Origin: Mangifera indica
Taxonomy: Eukaryota > Streptophyta > Magnoliopsida > Sapindales > Anacardiaceae
DNA length: 64,000 nucleotides
Assembly: GCF_011075055.1 (NCBI RefSeq)
Contig: NC_058137.1
Location: 16,911,463-16,975,462 of the forward strand
Direction: 5' to 3'
Shown: positions 25,319 to 36,849 of the stretch, piece after piece
Numbering within the stretch: position 1 is the stretch's first letter
Layout of the letters: each line of letters begins with the position of its first letter
Translations under genes and position numbers: made by a program
The notes under the pieces: model-generated
Told to the model about the DNA's origin: nothing
Seen by the model: the letters and a program-made list of their open reading frames with translations, nothing else
The model's database searches: none

Positions 25319-25741
25319 ATGACTTCATTTAGCTCTCTTCTTCTTTACCCCAGTTTCGCTCTTCTCTTAATTACAGTTTTTAATCTTCTTTTCTCTTCCG
25401 TCTCTCCAAGGGTAAGGCCTTTAATTTTCATGCTCATGCATAAACAATATACGACCTTTTTGTTTATCTAATATATTAATTTGATATGTGTTGTTTAGGG
25501 GTTGTTATTTGAAGAGAAAACAAGGCTGGGTTCAATTCCACCTAGGTGCTACAACAAGTGTAATCAGTGCCACCCATGCATGGCGGTTCAGGTGCCTACT
25601 CTACCAAGCCAGAAACTCGACCACGTTGGCCATCCACTGGAGTTTGTTGATCCATCATCATCACTTTCGGATAAAAAGTACTCAAATTACAAGCCTCTGG
25701 GTTGGAAATGTCGCTGTAATGGCCACCTTTACAATCCTTAA
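25319..25741 (+). CDS. EPIDERMAL PATTERNING FACTOR-like secreted peptide (EPFL1/2/3 group)
   Basis: Two exons, 25319-25411 and 25499-25741, joined across an 87-bp GT-AG intron in phase 0, give 111 residues. Residues 1-31 start MTSFSSLLLYPSFALLLITV, a hydrophobic signal peptide. The second exon holds the mature cysteine-knot peptide: L-F-E-E-K, R-L-G-S-I-P-P, C-x3-C-x2-C-x2-C, M-A-V-Q-V-P-T, a loop of about 25 residues, then N-Y-K-P-L-G-W-K-C-R-C-N-G-H-L-Y-N-P at the C-terminus. All six family cysteines are present. Known members of this family are apoplastic ligands for ERECTA-family receptor kinases with TMM or SERK co-receptors, acting in stomatal patterning or organ-margin growth. The L-F-E-E-K lead and the tail place it with EPFL1-3 rather than EPFL4-6 or stomagen; which paralogue needs a tree. 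The start is the first ATG of the hydrophobic exon. No break was seen. Confidence 0.9.
25412..25498 (+). other. Intron of the EPFL gene
   Basis: Starts GTAAGG, ends TTTAG and is T-rich. Removing it joins AGG (Arg) to GGG (Gly) without a frame change. EPFL genes commonly have an intron between the signal-peptide part and the cysteine domain. Confidence 0.85.
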
Positions 25742-26052
25742 ACTCATATTTCAGATCAAAATGGTAATGGGTTAATCTGTCACTCTACTTACAGTTTTGT
25801 TAATTTGGTAGCTAGCTATGAAACATTTTCTAAACTTTGAATTTTTCTTACTTTTTAGCATTTTAAATTAAGTCTAATAGAGATCGTCGGATTCCTTGTG
25901 ACATGTTTATGTTGTCAGGCATCGGTGAAATATAGGTTGAAGTTTTATACAATATTGTACAGAAATCTTTTAAAAGATCCTTTACTTTTCAGATATTGTT
26001 TTGTTACTACCACTTTAAGTCTTAATTTATGCTAACTTATTTGGTGTGCGTG

Positions 26053-26231
26053 CTCAGATCAGAGTCAGAGTCCTCACATTTCTTTTGTTTTTTTCAATTT
26101 CTTGTCTCTTCCTTTTTAACCTTCTTGCACGGCAAAGATTGGATGAAGTGTTGATAGAGACCGATGGGTATGGGCCGCCAGAGACTGGCCAGAATGGGTT
26201 TGATTTGATAAATAACAACACCACCCACTAG
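26053..26231 (+). CDS. Unrecognised small membrane- or secretion-type frame, possibly an exon
   Basis: An open stretch follows a splice-acceptor-like site (gcgtgctcag at 26043-26052) and ends in TAG. It encodes a basic start (IRVRV), a 20-residue hydrophobic segment (LTFLLFFSISCLFLFNLL), then a polar tail of about 33 residues with RQRLDEVLIETDGYGPPETG and an Asn/Thr/His-rich end. There is no in-frame ATG before an upstream stop at 26016, so it would need an upstream exon or is not translated. It resembles a small secreted-peptide precursor in shape only. It lies 0.3 kb after the EPFL gene on the same strand. Function unknown. Confidence 0.25.
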
Positions 26232-27781
26232 TTTTAAAAAATCATATCAAATTATTCAAAAAATTATAATTTAATTGATAAATTTTAAAAAAATGGCTTT
26301 TAATTTGAGTTATAGTTTAAATGATTTCAAATCGAACCAAAATATAATGTTATTTTATTTTTAAAACACACACACACACATATATATATAAATTTGACAA
26401 TTTTTGAATAAATAATTAGGCATGCAACTTTTTTTTTATATTTATTTTATCATTTTCTTTGCATGTATATTGTATATATTTCATATTTATTTTATATTTT
26501 TATATTATGTTATAGAAAAATATAATTCAATTAATTTTTAAAATTAAATTATTTTAATAGATTCAAACTGTAATTCAAAACATATTAAACCATATCATGC
26601 ACACCCCTAAATGCGTATATTGGCTAGGTCAAGCACAAGTATTTACAATTGCACAACGGTTAGGCAGGTCAACCAAATATTAATTAACAACACATGAAAT
26701 CCCATATATATAACTGAAACTATAATTTCTGCAATGCAGAAACTGAGTCATCCTATCCCAATCTGTGAACATGTCCAACATGTCTCAAACAACGTCAATA
26801 AATTATTGAGTGATTGTTCTAACCCAATTCGTGTCTGGCGATTCAAACCTCGTTAATAAATTGTCAATTAAGTTTGTTGTTGAATTGCCTCGAAAATCAT
26901 TGTGGCCAAATGGGTATGGGTTGAGTTGCCTAGAAAATATCTTTTAAAGATATTTGAGGGGTGTCCGTGCACTGGAGTAGTCTTTTCTTGGGGTTTCTTT
27001 TCCTTTTTTTTTGTTTCCTGTGAAACAGAATATAAAATTTAGAATTAATTTTCGTAAGACCTAATATATTGTGTGGACTTACAAGGTTGAATTTGATAAA
27101 ATTGTAAATAAGATTAAAACGTAATTGAATAAATTGGGGCAATCGAACATCTGGCTGTTAACAAGTGCAACTTTTCGCCTCTTCATTCCACTTTCCAGCA
27201 AAGTGGGATTCATTACAATATGAAGAGTCTTTTGCATTTATCATCAATGGTTTTTTAATCTTTTTTATCTTGCCTATGAACTAGATCAGACAAGATTGAA
27301 CAAAGTGATTTTTATGAGTTTTCTTGTTCAAGAATTTAACGCACAAGTAAGCATCCCCTCCGAATAAATGACACTAGAAGTTTCTTTTCCTTTTAATTTT
27401 TTTTTTTTTGAAAAGTTTGATGACATAAAAAGATATTGATTAGTGTAATATATCTAACTTGTAATGCTTTCAATCCGCAAAGACGAAAGAAATCCAAATT
27501 CACCATAACATGGAGATAAAATTCATTAGATTTTTAAATTTTAGAATAATCTCTCCAGTCTTAACTTTAAACTTTTTTATGGAAGAGTTGATCAATACAT
27601 TTTGTCATTACTAAAAGTGAAAAAAAAATCCTATTTTAAAATTTATAAAAAGTAAAAGACCAAATGTGAATCGAGTGTGTATAGATAGATAGATTAAAAA
27701 TAAATACTATTATGGGTGGAGAGTTTGCCTCAAATAATTGTACCTCAAGTAACACTAGTTATCGAATAGATCATCAATATA
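26232..27781. other. AT-rich intergenic DNA
   Basis: 26240-26600 is a very AT-rich repeat that resembles 4600-4870 and includes a CA/TA microsatellite at 26366-26390. 26930-27142 holds a minus-strand frame with no motif. 27660-27700 has short 'atag' repeats. No gene is supported. Confidence 0.4.
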
Positions 27782-29592
27782 TGTCTAGCAGGTTAGAAAC
27801 AAAATGCGACAACAAGGCTAAGACATTGAGAACAAATAGGTCAAATAATGATATAAAGTAAGAGAGAGGTTGGATGAAAAAGTCAGACAAAGAGAAAAAA
27901 GACTACTTAGGACAAAAGGAAGGAAGGATGGATGACAAAGACGATATACCTTATATGGCATAATGATGTGGAAATGTGAGAGAGCGATGCAACATGCTTA
28001 TATGGCCTAAGGTGGAATGTTCAAGTCAAGTACTCTAGTTTTAAAGAGTCTTAGTTAATTTAACTTTTCTCATATCTTTATTTAAAGTTGTTTGTAAGTG
28101 TCATGAATATTTAATTAATGAGTCACTAATGTTTAATTAAAGATGTTTAGAGTTATTTTAATTTAAGAAATAAAAAAAATTAGTATTCTTTATTTAGGAA
28201 AACTTTATTTAATTTAATTAATGTTATTTACCTAAAAGTTATGTTTTTTAGTGTTTGAACTTAATTAATAATCAGAATTCTAGTTAAACTAGTATCCTAA
28301 TTTAATAAGTTTTCTTAGTATAGTTAAGAAAAATATGTCTATATAAAGGCAAGAGTTCTTGTAATTCAAATCATCTAGTGATCAAAAAATAAAATTTAAT
28401 CTATTCTCTTAAAATTGCCATGTACATTTGCAATGTTATCTTGTTATCTTTTTCGTCTTATTGAACGATATTAGTATTTTTGTGTCCCTATGAACAAAAT
28501 TACATCCCTAACTACACTTGTCCTACATCAAATGATATCAAAGAGTTGCCTTAAGATGGTTGGGCAAGGATAAAATCAAGATTAGCATACTACTTTTGAT
28601 AGATTAGATCAACAAGTCACTATGTTATTAGTAACGACCATGGAGAGACTAACTACTCAAATCGATGAGATACAAGCCAATCTATTCACATCACAACCTA
28701 CACGAACTACTTCTAATCAACAAAGGATGGATTCTACGCTTTGTAGATGGATGTAACAAAGAAGGCCAGAAAGTTTTTCACAACTTGAACCCAAAATTGA
28801 AGAAGAAATTCATCAAACAGAAGAACTAATGAAAGAAAGATAAGAGTATGAGGTGGGAAAAGATAAAGATGATCAGATTGTGCTATAAAAAAAGGGTAGA
28901 TTTCTTGAAAGCAATTTGAACTTTATAGAACTCCCTCAATTTTTCAATATAACTAAAGAAGTTGAGGCAATGAAGGAAGAGCAAATTGGAGTTGATAAAT
29001 CAACTAAAGAGATGAGAGAAACATCTTCAATTCAAGAAAATATTTATTCCTTTCATGAGAAGTTTGGCATTAAAAACACAAATAGGGACAATGAAAGTTA
29101 TGTTGACCAAGGCAAATCCGTGATGATTTTAAAGATGATTATAAGAAAGTTGTCAATCAACATAAGAAGTTTGTTATGGATTGGACAAATCTTTGGAAAC
29201 AAAATTTTCATTTTAGAATGAAAGCAAATTTCAAACCTTGTTCTGATCTTTTTATATGTTTGAAAGGTATGTTGCTTGATGACGACTCAAGGGTGAGGTT
29301 TTTTTTTCCTTTTTGTAGGGAGGAATGATAGGAGACTAAGACATTCAACTCATAGAAGGACAATAAGGCTAAGACATTAAGAGAAAATAGATCAAAGGAA
29401 AATCCAAGGTAAAAGGGAGGTTAGGTGGAAAAAGCAGATGAAAAGACAAAAGCTCACGACAAGATGAAGGAAAAGTGGATAAAGTGGATGACATACTTTT
29501 CGTGGCATGATGATGTGGCAATGTAGCATGAAGCAGTGTGTTTATATGGCAAGCCATATGGAGTCAAGTTTGCTAATTGTGAAGAGTTTAAT
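27782..29592 (+). mobile_element. Small non-autonomous LTR retrotransposon, 3' end cut off
   Basis: A 5' LTR (27782-28530), a primer site (28533-28545, TGATATCAAAGAG, near the iMet type), an internal frame relic and a polypurine stretch (about 29315-29325, GTAGGGAGGAA) are followed by a second LTR start at 29326. The repeats share 'aaggctaagacatt', 'ggcat(a/g)atgatgtgg' and 'tatatggc' blocks in order. The 3' LTR stops at 29592, where a gypsy LTR begins. A TATA box (TCTATATAAAGG) is at about 28339-28350. No pol is present, so movement would have depended on another element's proteins. Confidence 0.65.
28560..29221 (+). pseudogene. gag-like frame relic of the non-autonomous LTR element
   Basis: The stretch after the primer site reads as a Gln/Glu/Lys-rich helical protein (RLDQQVTMLLVTTMERLTTQ, then an EEEIHQTEELMKER block), broken by stops near 28755, 28842 and 28886. 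Its last open part (28916-29221) starts MNFIELPQFFNITKEVEAMK. The acidic-helical character fits a gypsy gag N-terminus, but there is no zinc knuckle and no capsid motif I can name. The chance that the last part is an independent gene is small because it lies between the LTRs. Confidence 0.45.
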
Positions 29593-30757
29593 TGTAACAC
29601 CCATAATAAGTCTAAGGGTATTTTGGTCTTTTCTCTACATTCATAAATGATATAGGTTGAGTTATAATGAATTTTTAGTAAGGAAGATTGTGCACCACAG
29701 GGTGATGTTTGTCCGTGCTTTAGAAGGGCAAACAAGTTTTTTCACGTTAAGTGTGTAAACATGACTAAGGTTGCATGTAAAGAGACATACAGTCGTGTGT
29801 CGAGTCTATTTGGCAAAATAAAAAGAGGTTTGTGTTTTATCAATTTCAATAGCCAAACATAGAAATAGGAGAGATTTAAGAGCCTTGATGTCAGAAAAGA
29901 GCCTTCTAATCATCTAGATCCTTGCAACCATGTGAAGACTTTGTTATCTTTGAAGGACAAGTAAGTACGGTGTCCCTTTTGGCTAAACAGTTTTAAGTTT
30001 TGCCAAGCACATGGACGGTATTCACATGTTATGGTTTCTTCGATATGGTTTGGAGTATGAGATGATGATTGGATTCATTATGTGATTAAAATATGTAAAA
30101 CAAACATGTAGTTTCTATTATTATGCATAATATATTAAAATTGAGTTAAGATTAAATTATGTTTGATTTGTAATTTTATGTCATGTATGGGTAATTTGGT
30201 TAAGAAAAAGGCATTTAAGATGTTTAGAGACACATTATGGATGATTGTGACTAATTAGATTGTCAACGTTTGATTCGAATTTGTAGAAATTAGTAGGGTA
30301 TGATTTCTAGATCTTGACACACGATCATGTATGTAGGTGTACACGCTCGTGTGTCCTTTTTAAGGAAGGAAAACATTGTGAGCAACAATGCTTTCATCTT
30401 TGGGAGAAACTCACATGGTTGTGTGGTATAAGACACATGTTAGTGTATGGTATGAGATACATGTTTGTGTGTGGTTTACCCAAAAGTGGATGCCTGTGTT
30501 GGACAAGAGAAACAACCATGTAAAAAGGTATTTAATGACATCAGTCAACGTAAGGTTGACCATTAGTCAACAACAAGATAAGGCACCTAAAGGTGGTAAT
30601 TCAGGAAGTAGTCTAATGGCTAGATGTATGTGGTAAGGGAAGGATTGCAACTAGTTCCTCATGTGACCAAGGTATCATAGCTAGTTAGTCCGATAATCTA
30701 GTCAGCATGTGTGCAAGGCATAATAGTTAGTAGATATCTAAGATGTCAATTGTTTTT
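29593..30757 (+). mobile_element. Truncated gypsy LTR
   Basis: Starts TGTAACACCCATAATAAG in the plus orientation, with 'gggtattttggtctttt' right after it as in plant gypsy LTRs. Further in are 'cacacgatcatgt' and 'cacgctcgtgtg' words and, near 30620-30720, a 'gtggtaaggg...tcatgtgacc' block like the long LTR family in reverse. It ends where copia gag homology begins at about 30758, so its right end is lost. It inserted into or truncated the 3' LTR of the element at 27782. The frames at 30314-30636 lie in this LTR and are not genes. Confidence 0.55.
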
Positions 30758-31675
30758 ACTATCTCTTAGCCAAGCTTGTCTAGTGCCATTCATAGGAGGA
30801 GCTTGTGTAAAGTGATCATCTCTCTCAAGGCTTAACATATACAGTCGAACGATTTTATTCAATTCTAGATAATTGGAACCATTAAGCTTGTGTTCAGTGA
30901 TTTTTGACATTACAAGAACCATTTCAGCCATAGTTATCAATTTAATATCCGCTATAATAGCGCTCAAAACAACTGAATAGAATAAATTGCAAGAAACTGT
31001 TGGACAAATTGATTTTTATACCAATTAGGGCACGAATACGCTGCACAAACAACAAAGAATAGTAGAAAATGAGCTAAAATTTGATCAGAAAGAGAAATTC
31101 GACGACGATGACGACTATTCCAGCAACGACAATAGCAACGATGCGTGTGATGGCAAATGACAACGAGATTATAGGGATCTAAATCGTCGGCTTGTCTGAG
31201 TCTGACTATGCCGACGGTGAGAGCTAACAGGCCTTAGAACAGGAGATCCGATGTGTACGTTTGCAGAAGAATCGAGCAATGCATATGGGTCACACGTTGA
31301 GCTTCCGATGACCAGATTTTGGGAAATTGTTGATCGTCGAAGCATGCTCCTTTTTAGAGTGGTGGTGAGAACTAATGGTCACTCTACAAAGGTGAACTAC
31401 AAAATTGCTCACTAGGGCTAAAAGAAATTTTCAAATTTGCACATTAGGGCAAATTAGGCTCTAATACTATAAAGCAAACTGAAATTAAGAGTATATTTTT
31501 CATTTATACTTTTACTGTTACAGAGATACATTTATGTATACACTTTAGGTATCCTAAATTAGGAAAAGGAATATTTGATTCTTATAATTGAGATCCTATA
31601 ATCAACTTCTACCATAATTAAATTCTTATAATTAAGCTTTATATACTAATATACATATTTACAAATTCTGTAACA
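30758..31675 (-). mobile_element. 5' fragment of a copia element (third copy of the family)
   Basis: On the minus strand: LTR (31675-31470, 206 bp), a primer-site remnant (just below 31470), a leader of about 500 bases, then the first 70 or so codons of gag starting MSAIIADIKLITMAEM and ending in RQAWLRD. These match the copies at 33647-38560 and 59493-64000. Everything after the first part of gag is missing. The gag start differs from the other copies by a few residues. Confidence 0.75.
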
Positions 31676-32431
31676 CATTGCATAGCACTTGTTGTTACAA
31701 TACCAAAAATACATCCCAATTGCATTATATCCAGCAGGTTGTCTCGGTGGGAGTTGGAACTTAAAGGAGATATTACACATACAAAAATAGGTACGCATCA
31801 CACCATCTCTGGTTTTATAAGATGTGGAGTGGCACACAAATTTCATGATATTCGCAAAGTAGGTTTTTAGAAAGGACAAGACAGCTTGCAAGAGTAATCA
31901 ATAATGGTTGATCTTCAACAACTTCTAGACTCATGTACGATCTGGAATTGTTAGCAACATGACAAATTTTGGACCATACAAGCCGAAATTTAGGTCATGG
32001 TCCCTGACACTTTGGGCCAGGCCATGAATGCACCCCAACAGAACGAAGATCCGAACGTGACACTAGACTAGATGAGAGAATTGAAAGGCTGGCCTATTTA
32101 AGGCAGCCCAGGCTACATAAACGGACCAACACCACACTGGACAAGACCAAGCCCAACTTGTCACAATCCACCAAACCACATGCAGGCCACCAACCCAGCC
32201 CATTCTGCCCAAAACGAAGGCCCAATCAGCCAGCCCACCCAATCAAGCACTGGAACAAACTTTGGCACACAAATTTCATGATATTTGCAAAGTAGATTAT
32301 TTAGAAAGGACAAGACAACTTGCAAGAGTAATCAATAATTGCTCATCGTCAGCAACTCCGAGACTCATGTATGATTCGGAATTGTTAGCAACATGACAAA
32401 TTTTTAATAGAGAAGCCTCTTCTTTGGGTCA
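31676..32431. other. Duplicated 140-bp segment flanking a GC-rich insert
   Basis: 31834-31970 and 32262-32402 are direct repeats of one sequence ('cacacaaatttcatgatatt(t/c)gcaaagtag' to 'gttagcaacatgacaaattttt'), differing at about a dozen positions. The 290 bases between are richer in GC than the neighbours and stay open on the plus strand except for three stops (TAG, TAG, TAA), giving a Gln/Asn/Pro-rich reading. On the minus strand the repeats read through as SYMSLEVVEDQPLLITLASC and a close variant. I do not recognise either frame. The minus frame at 31646-31891 overlaps the copia LTR end and is not a gene. Confidence 0.45.
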
Positions 32432-32895
32432 ATAGATTATCTGGACAATGATAAATTGGTAAAATTTAGAAAATAACTTCCATTCTTGCCATAGTTGAGT
32501 GATGTTAATAATGTCTCTCTAACATGAAAAGTAAAAGAAAAAACAGAGAATCAAATGAAGGAAAAAGCAAACCAATTTCCCAGTTCAACTGAAGCACACA
32601 ACTAATAACTTCACAAACTCAAAATGCATCAACAGTAAATATACAAATTCAGATTCCCATTTCATGAAAATAACATATCATTTATGGTAGGAATATATGT
32701 AGATATTTGAAATCAATATTAAGAACCTTATAAACTCAAATCTACAATGAAAATTTTAAAGCTAAAAGTAACACAACAGGATGACTTATACAAATGACTA
32801 CCTATCAAGGATAAAAAAAATTCCTCACCAAGCATCCTCATAAGAATCCCTAACTTAAGCAATTACTAAGTAAAGGAACTATCCGTGAAAAAAGA

Positions 32896-32929
<34 letters not shown>

Positions 32930-33431
32930 AAATAGCTTGAACATAAATCATTGATCGAAATTGACCCCACTAACATATATGCTTTTTGCTCATCAATGCC
33001 TAACATAACTTTCTTTCGAGAGCCCAAAACTATTCACGGATCTTAATTCTTCTCTGGTCTTTTCTGAAGACAAGAAAATATTTAATTTAGATTCAAACTT
33101 CAGAACTCCTTTCTTATTTGCAAAAGAATACATTCAAGGAATGAGTAATATTGCCTCTTTGTCAAAAGGCCATGATGCTCAAGCAGACCTATAAGAGGTT
33201 TGAATGGAACAATTTTGAACACATCTGTTAACTTTGAAACCAATTTATGATTTATTTACTACATCTTAAACATATTAACATAAACATGTGTAAAGCTACA
33301 GTTGATTAACAACTACAAGGTTTTTGTGCTTTGAAGCTCAAAGTCTTTAGTATTACGATCTTAGGTCAAATCAAGAATTTTTTCATTCAAGTATCCAGTT
33401 GCATTAAAAGAGGAAAAAGACTATTGAGGGG
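32432..33431. other. Non-coding DNA with AT microsatellite
   Basis: No gene with family features. A pure AT-dinucleotide run lies at about 32897-32924. The rest is ordinary AT-rich spacer up to the target duplication of the solo LTR at 33437. Confidence 0.4.
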
Positions 33432-33519
33432 TGAAATGTAGTACACTCAGGTACATTCTAGGGGCATTTATGTCTTTTAACCTTGCTTTGATACATTTCC
33501 AGTCTTAAATATATATGTT

Positions 33520-33646
33520 CAAATGTGTGTGTGTGTGTGTGTGTATATAAAGAAGAAGAGAAAGACTACAAAAAGACAAATGATAATTTTATATATATAT
33601 ATATATGTGTGTGTGTGTATGTATGTATGTATGTATGTATATAAAG
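33520..33646. repeat. TG, TA and TATG microsatellites
   Basis: A TG run (about 33523-33543), then TA (33590-33606), TG (33607-33618) and TATG (33619-33641) runs, within the solo LTR next to the copia insertion. The frame reported on the minus strand here (33519-33707) is low-complexity and not a gene. Confidence 0.85.
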
Positions 33647-33841
33647 TGAAGAAACTGAAATTCAGAGTATAATTTTTATTCATGTTATTACTATTACAGA
33701 GATACATTTATATATACACATTAGATATTCTAGATTAGGAAACGAAATATTTGATTCCTATAATTGAGATCTTATACCATAATTAATTCCTATAATTAAG
33801 CTCTATATACACTAATGCACATATTTACAGATTCTGTAATA
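33647..33841 (-). repeat. 3' LTR of copia copy 1
   Basis: Starts TGAAGAAACTGAAATTC and ends GATTCTGTAATA on the plus strand. It matches 38355-38560 with transitions only and one 11-bp deletion. Next to it on the inside is CTCCCCCTCAAG, whose complement is the polypurine tract. Confidence 0.85.
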
Positions 33842-33853
33842 CTCCCCCTCAAG
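33842..33853 (-). promoter_or_regulatory. Polypurine tract of copia copy 1
   Basis: The minus strand reads CTTGAGGGGGAG directly before the 3' LTR, the expected priming site for plus-strand DNA. The same word stands at 59698-59709 in the other long copy. Confidence 0.8.
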
Positions 33854-35535
33854 TTGGAGCATAGATGTTAATCATGCCCAACTTGTTACAAATATAATCA
33901 ATTCGAACCCTGTTTATAGCCTTAGTGAAAATATCCCCTAGCTGTTCTCCGGTCTTCACATATCTTATAGAAATAAAGTTCTGCTGAATCTTCTCTCGAA
34001 CGAAATGACAATCAGTCTCAATATGTTTAATTTGTTCATGAAACACAGGATTAGAGGCAATATGAAGAGTAGCTTGATTATCACACCATAATTGCGCTGG
34101 TAAGGACATCTGGAAACCTACTTCAGTCAAGAGTTGATATATCCACATTATTTCACACACGGACTGAGCCATAGCTTTATATTCTGATTTTGCAGTAGAT
34201 TGAGACACAACACTTTGCTTCTTGCTCTTCCATGATACCAAATTTCGTCCAACAAAGACACAATAACTAGTGGTAGATCTTCTATCTACCTTGGAACCTA
34301 CCCAATCTGCATCTGAGAAACACTCAATATTAGTGTGACCATGACTTTCATACAATATACCACGTCCAGGAGCACCCTTCAAGTAGCATAAAATTTGCTC
34401 TAAGGCTGCCCAATGATCAACTGTTGGAGATGATATGAATTGACTTACAATACTGACAGAATATGCAATGTCAGGATGAGTCACTGTAAGATAATTCAAC
34501 TTTCCCATTAATCTTCTATACTTCTCGGGTTCTTCAAACAATTCACCATCTTTTGTAAGCTATAGATTAGCAACCATCGGAGTGCTACATGGTTTGGCTC
34601 CCAATTTTCCTGTCTCAGTCAATAAGTCAAGCACATATTTCCTCTGAGATAAGAAGATGCCTTTCTTGCTTCTTATTACTTCAATACCCAAGAAATATTT
34701 CAACCCCCCCTAAATCTTTTTTTTGAAACTGTGTGTGAAGAAATGATTTAAGAAAGGAAATTCCCACAGTATCGCTTCCAGTAATGATAATATCATCAAC
34801 ATACACAACTAGAAAAATACTACCAGTTTCAGATTGTCTATAGAAAACTGAATGATCACATTTGCTCTTTATCATACCGAACTTTTGAACTGCCTGACTA
34901 AATTTTTCAAACCAAGCACGAGGACTTTGTTTCAAACCATACAAAGATTTGCGAAGCCGACAAACCTTTCTATGCTCCCCCTGAGCAACAAAACCAGGTG
35001 GTTGCTCCATATAAACTTCCGCTTGAAGGTCACCATGCAAGAAGGCATTCTTGATATCCAGCTGGTGTAAAGGCCAATTATAGGTAGCTACCATAGAGAT
35101 AAATAAACGAACTGAGATCAGCTTAGCAACATGAGAGAAAGTATCAGAATAATCCACCCCATAAGTCTGTGCATATCCTTTAGCAACCAACCGAGCTTTA
35201 AGGTGAGCCACTGATCCATCCGGATTAACCTTAACTGTGAACACCTATTTACATCTAATGACTTTCTTTCCTGTAGGTAGATTAACCAAGTCCCAAGTAC
35301 CATTATCAGTTAAGGCATTCATTTCCTCTATCATAGTTTCACGCCAACCAGGATGAGATAGAGCTTCATGAGTGGTGTTAGGAATAGAAATAGAATCAAG
35401 TGATGCAATAAAGGAATAAGAAATAGAGGATAAGTGACCATAAGAAACAAAAGAAGAGATATGATAAGTACACTGCCTTTTACCTTTTCGAAGAGCAATT
35501 AATAGATCAATATCAATAGGAACTAGATCAGACAA
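33849..35535 (-). pseudogene. copia reverse transcriptase and RNase H relic (copy 1)
   Basis: RT begins in the 35535-35245 part (W-R-E-T-M-I-E-E-M-N-A-L, then G-T-W-D-L-V). A stop occurs just before MFTVKVNPDGS; then 35244-34681 carries [18 protein letters not shown], the N-A-F-L-H-G-D-L block and the catalytic Y-V-D-D near 34800. A shift at a C-run (34705-34711) and a stop at about 34562 precede the RNase H part (34541-33849), with D-A-D-W, S-A-E/K-S-E-Y and C-D-N-Q blocks and the C-terminal YVKTGEQLGDIFTKA. Compared with copy 2 the C-terminus is intact here. Not translatable as one protein. Confidence 0.85.
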
Positions 35536-36010
35536 TGAAGAGAATGGTTCAAGACATGTATCCGAAGGTTATTGTCATCTAGAGTACACTTGTGTAATAG
35601 GTGGTTTGGTAGGAGTCGACTCTTCAGGTAAAGAAATTTCTGAAGAACTAACGGATGTAGAAGCATCCTCTAGAGGGCGAGATGAGGTAACAGTATACAG
35701 CAACAAATCATCATCCTTCCTTTAAATGTTGTAAGTAGAAGAAGTAGAGAAGAAAGGAATGTTTTCCAAGAAACACACATTTTAAAGATTTGGGATCTAA
35801 CTATGTGACAACAGGACGAATATCTTGAACAAAACATGTACTACCAAATATTTTCGGTTTAATAAGAAATAAAGATTTATTTGGAAAAAGCACAATGTAA
35901 GGAATTTGACCTTGGAAAACTGATTATGGCATGCAGTTAATTAAAAAACAGGATGTAGAAACCACATCAGCCCAAAATTGTTTGGGAACTTACATTTGAA
36001 ACAAGAGTGC

Positions 36011-36760
36011 TCAAGCTGTTTCAAGTAGGTGTCTATTTTTCCTCTCAACTACTCCATTTTGAGATGGTGTGGTAGTATAAGATGATTGATGAAGAATGTC
36101 ATTTTGAATCAAATATGACTGAAAAGATTCAGAGAAATATTCTTTGGCATTATCACTACGTAAGGTATGAATAGAAACATTGAATTGTGTTTTTATTTCA
36201 GCATAAAAGACACAAAAATGAGAAAACACTTCAAAACGATTTTTCATTAAGTAAAGCCAAGTCATACGAGAATAATCATCAACGAAAGTAACAAAATATT
36301 TAAATCTAGTTTTGGACACAATAGGACAAGGACCCCAAACATCTGAATGAACTAACTCAAAAGGAGAGTTAGCTCGTTTGCTGACTCTAGGACCTGAAGA
36401 CAGACGATGATGTTTGGTAAATTGACATGACTCACAATCTAATGAAGATACATTACGAAACTGTGGATATAAAGTCTTCAACATAGGTAAAGAAGGATGC
36501 CCCAACTGACAGTGAGTTTCAAATGGAGTTAAGGCACTAGAACAAGCAATAGACCTTGGCATTTGTATATCTAGGATATAGAGACCCCCAGATCTATGCC
36601 TTCTACCAATAATTTGCTTCGTCATAAGATCCTAAAATAAACAATGATCAAGAAAGAATGAGACACAATAGTTAAGAGCATGAGTGAGTTTACTCACAAA
36701 AATTAAATTAAAGGAAAATTGTGGTAAACTCAAAACAGATGACAATGAAATTGACGAAGT
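36011..36760 (-). pseudogene. copia pre-integrase and integrase relic (copy 1)
   Basis: The open part 36625-36011 has the pre-integrase H-C-Q-L-G-H-P-S and C-E-S-C zinc-binding words, then the integrase core with H-S-D-V-W-G (first Asp), R-S-D-N-A-K-E-Y (second Asp) and N-G-V-V-E-R-K-N-R-H-L (catalytic Glu). The D-D-E triad is present. The frame is cut on both sides by stops: upstream at about 36630 and downstream just after LLETA. The 35540-36000 stretch continues the linker toward RT with more stops. Confidence 0.8.
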
Positions 36761-36849
36761 TAGATTAACAGTTCCAGAACGAAGTTAGATAATGTTGATC
36801 CATCTGCTAAAGTAACATTAGAAGGGGATGCAAATGACTGAAAGGTTGA

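Noticed and set aside
25488..25775. 95-codon frame overlapping the EPFL second exon
   Set aside because: Out-of-frame shadow; the cysteine pattern is in the other frame.
30314..30636. Two overlapping plus-strand frames with Cys and Trp
   Set aside because: Inside a gypsy LTR; residues come from repeated 'gtgtgg' words, not a Cys domain.
33519..33707. 62-codon minus-strand frame rich in Tyr/Thr/His
   Set aside because: Translation of TG/TA/TATG microsatellites.
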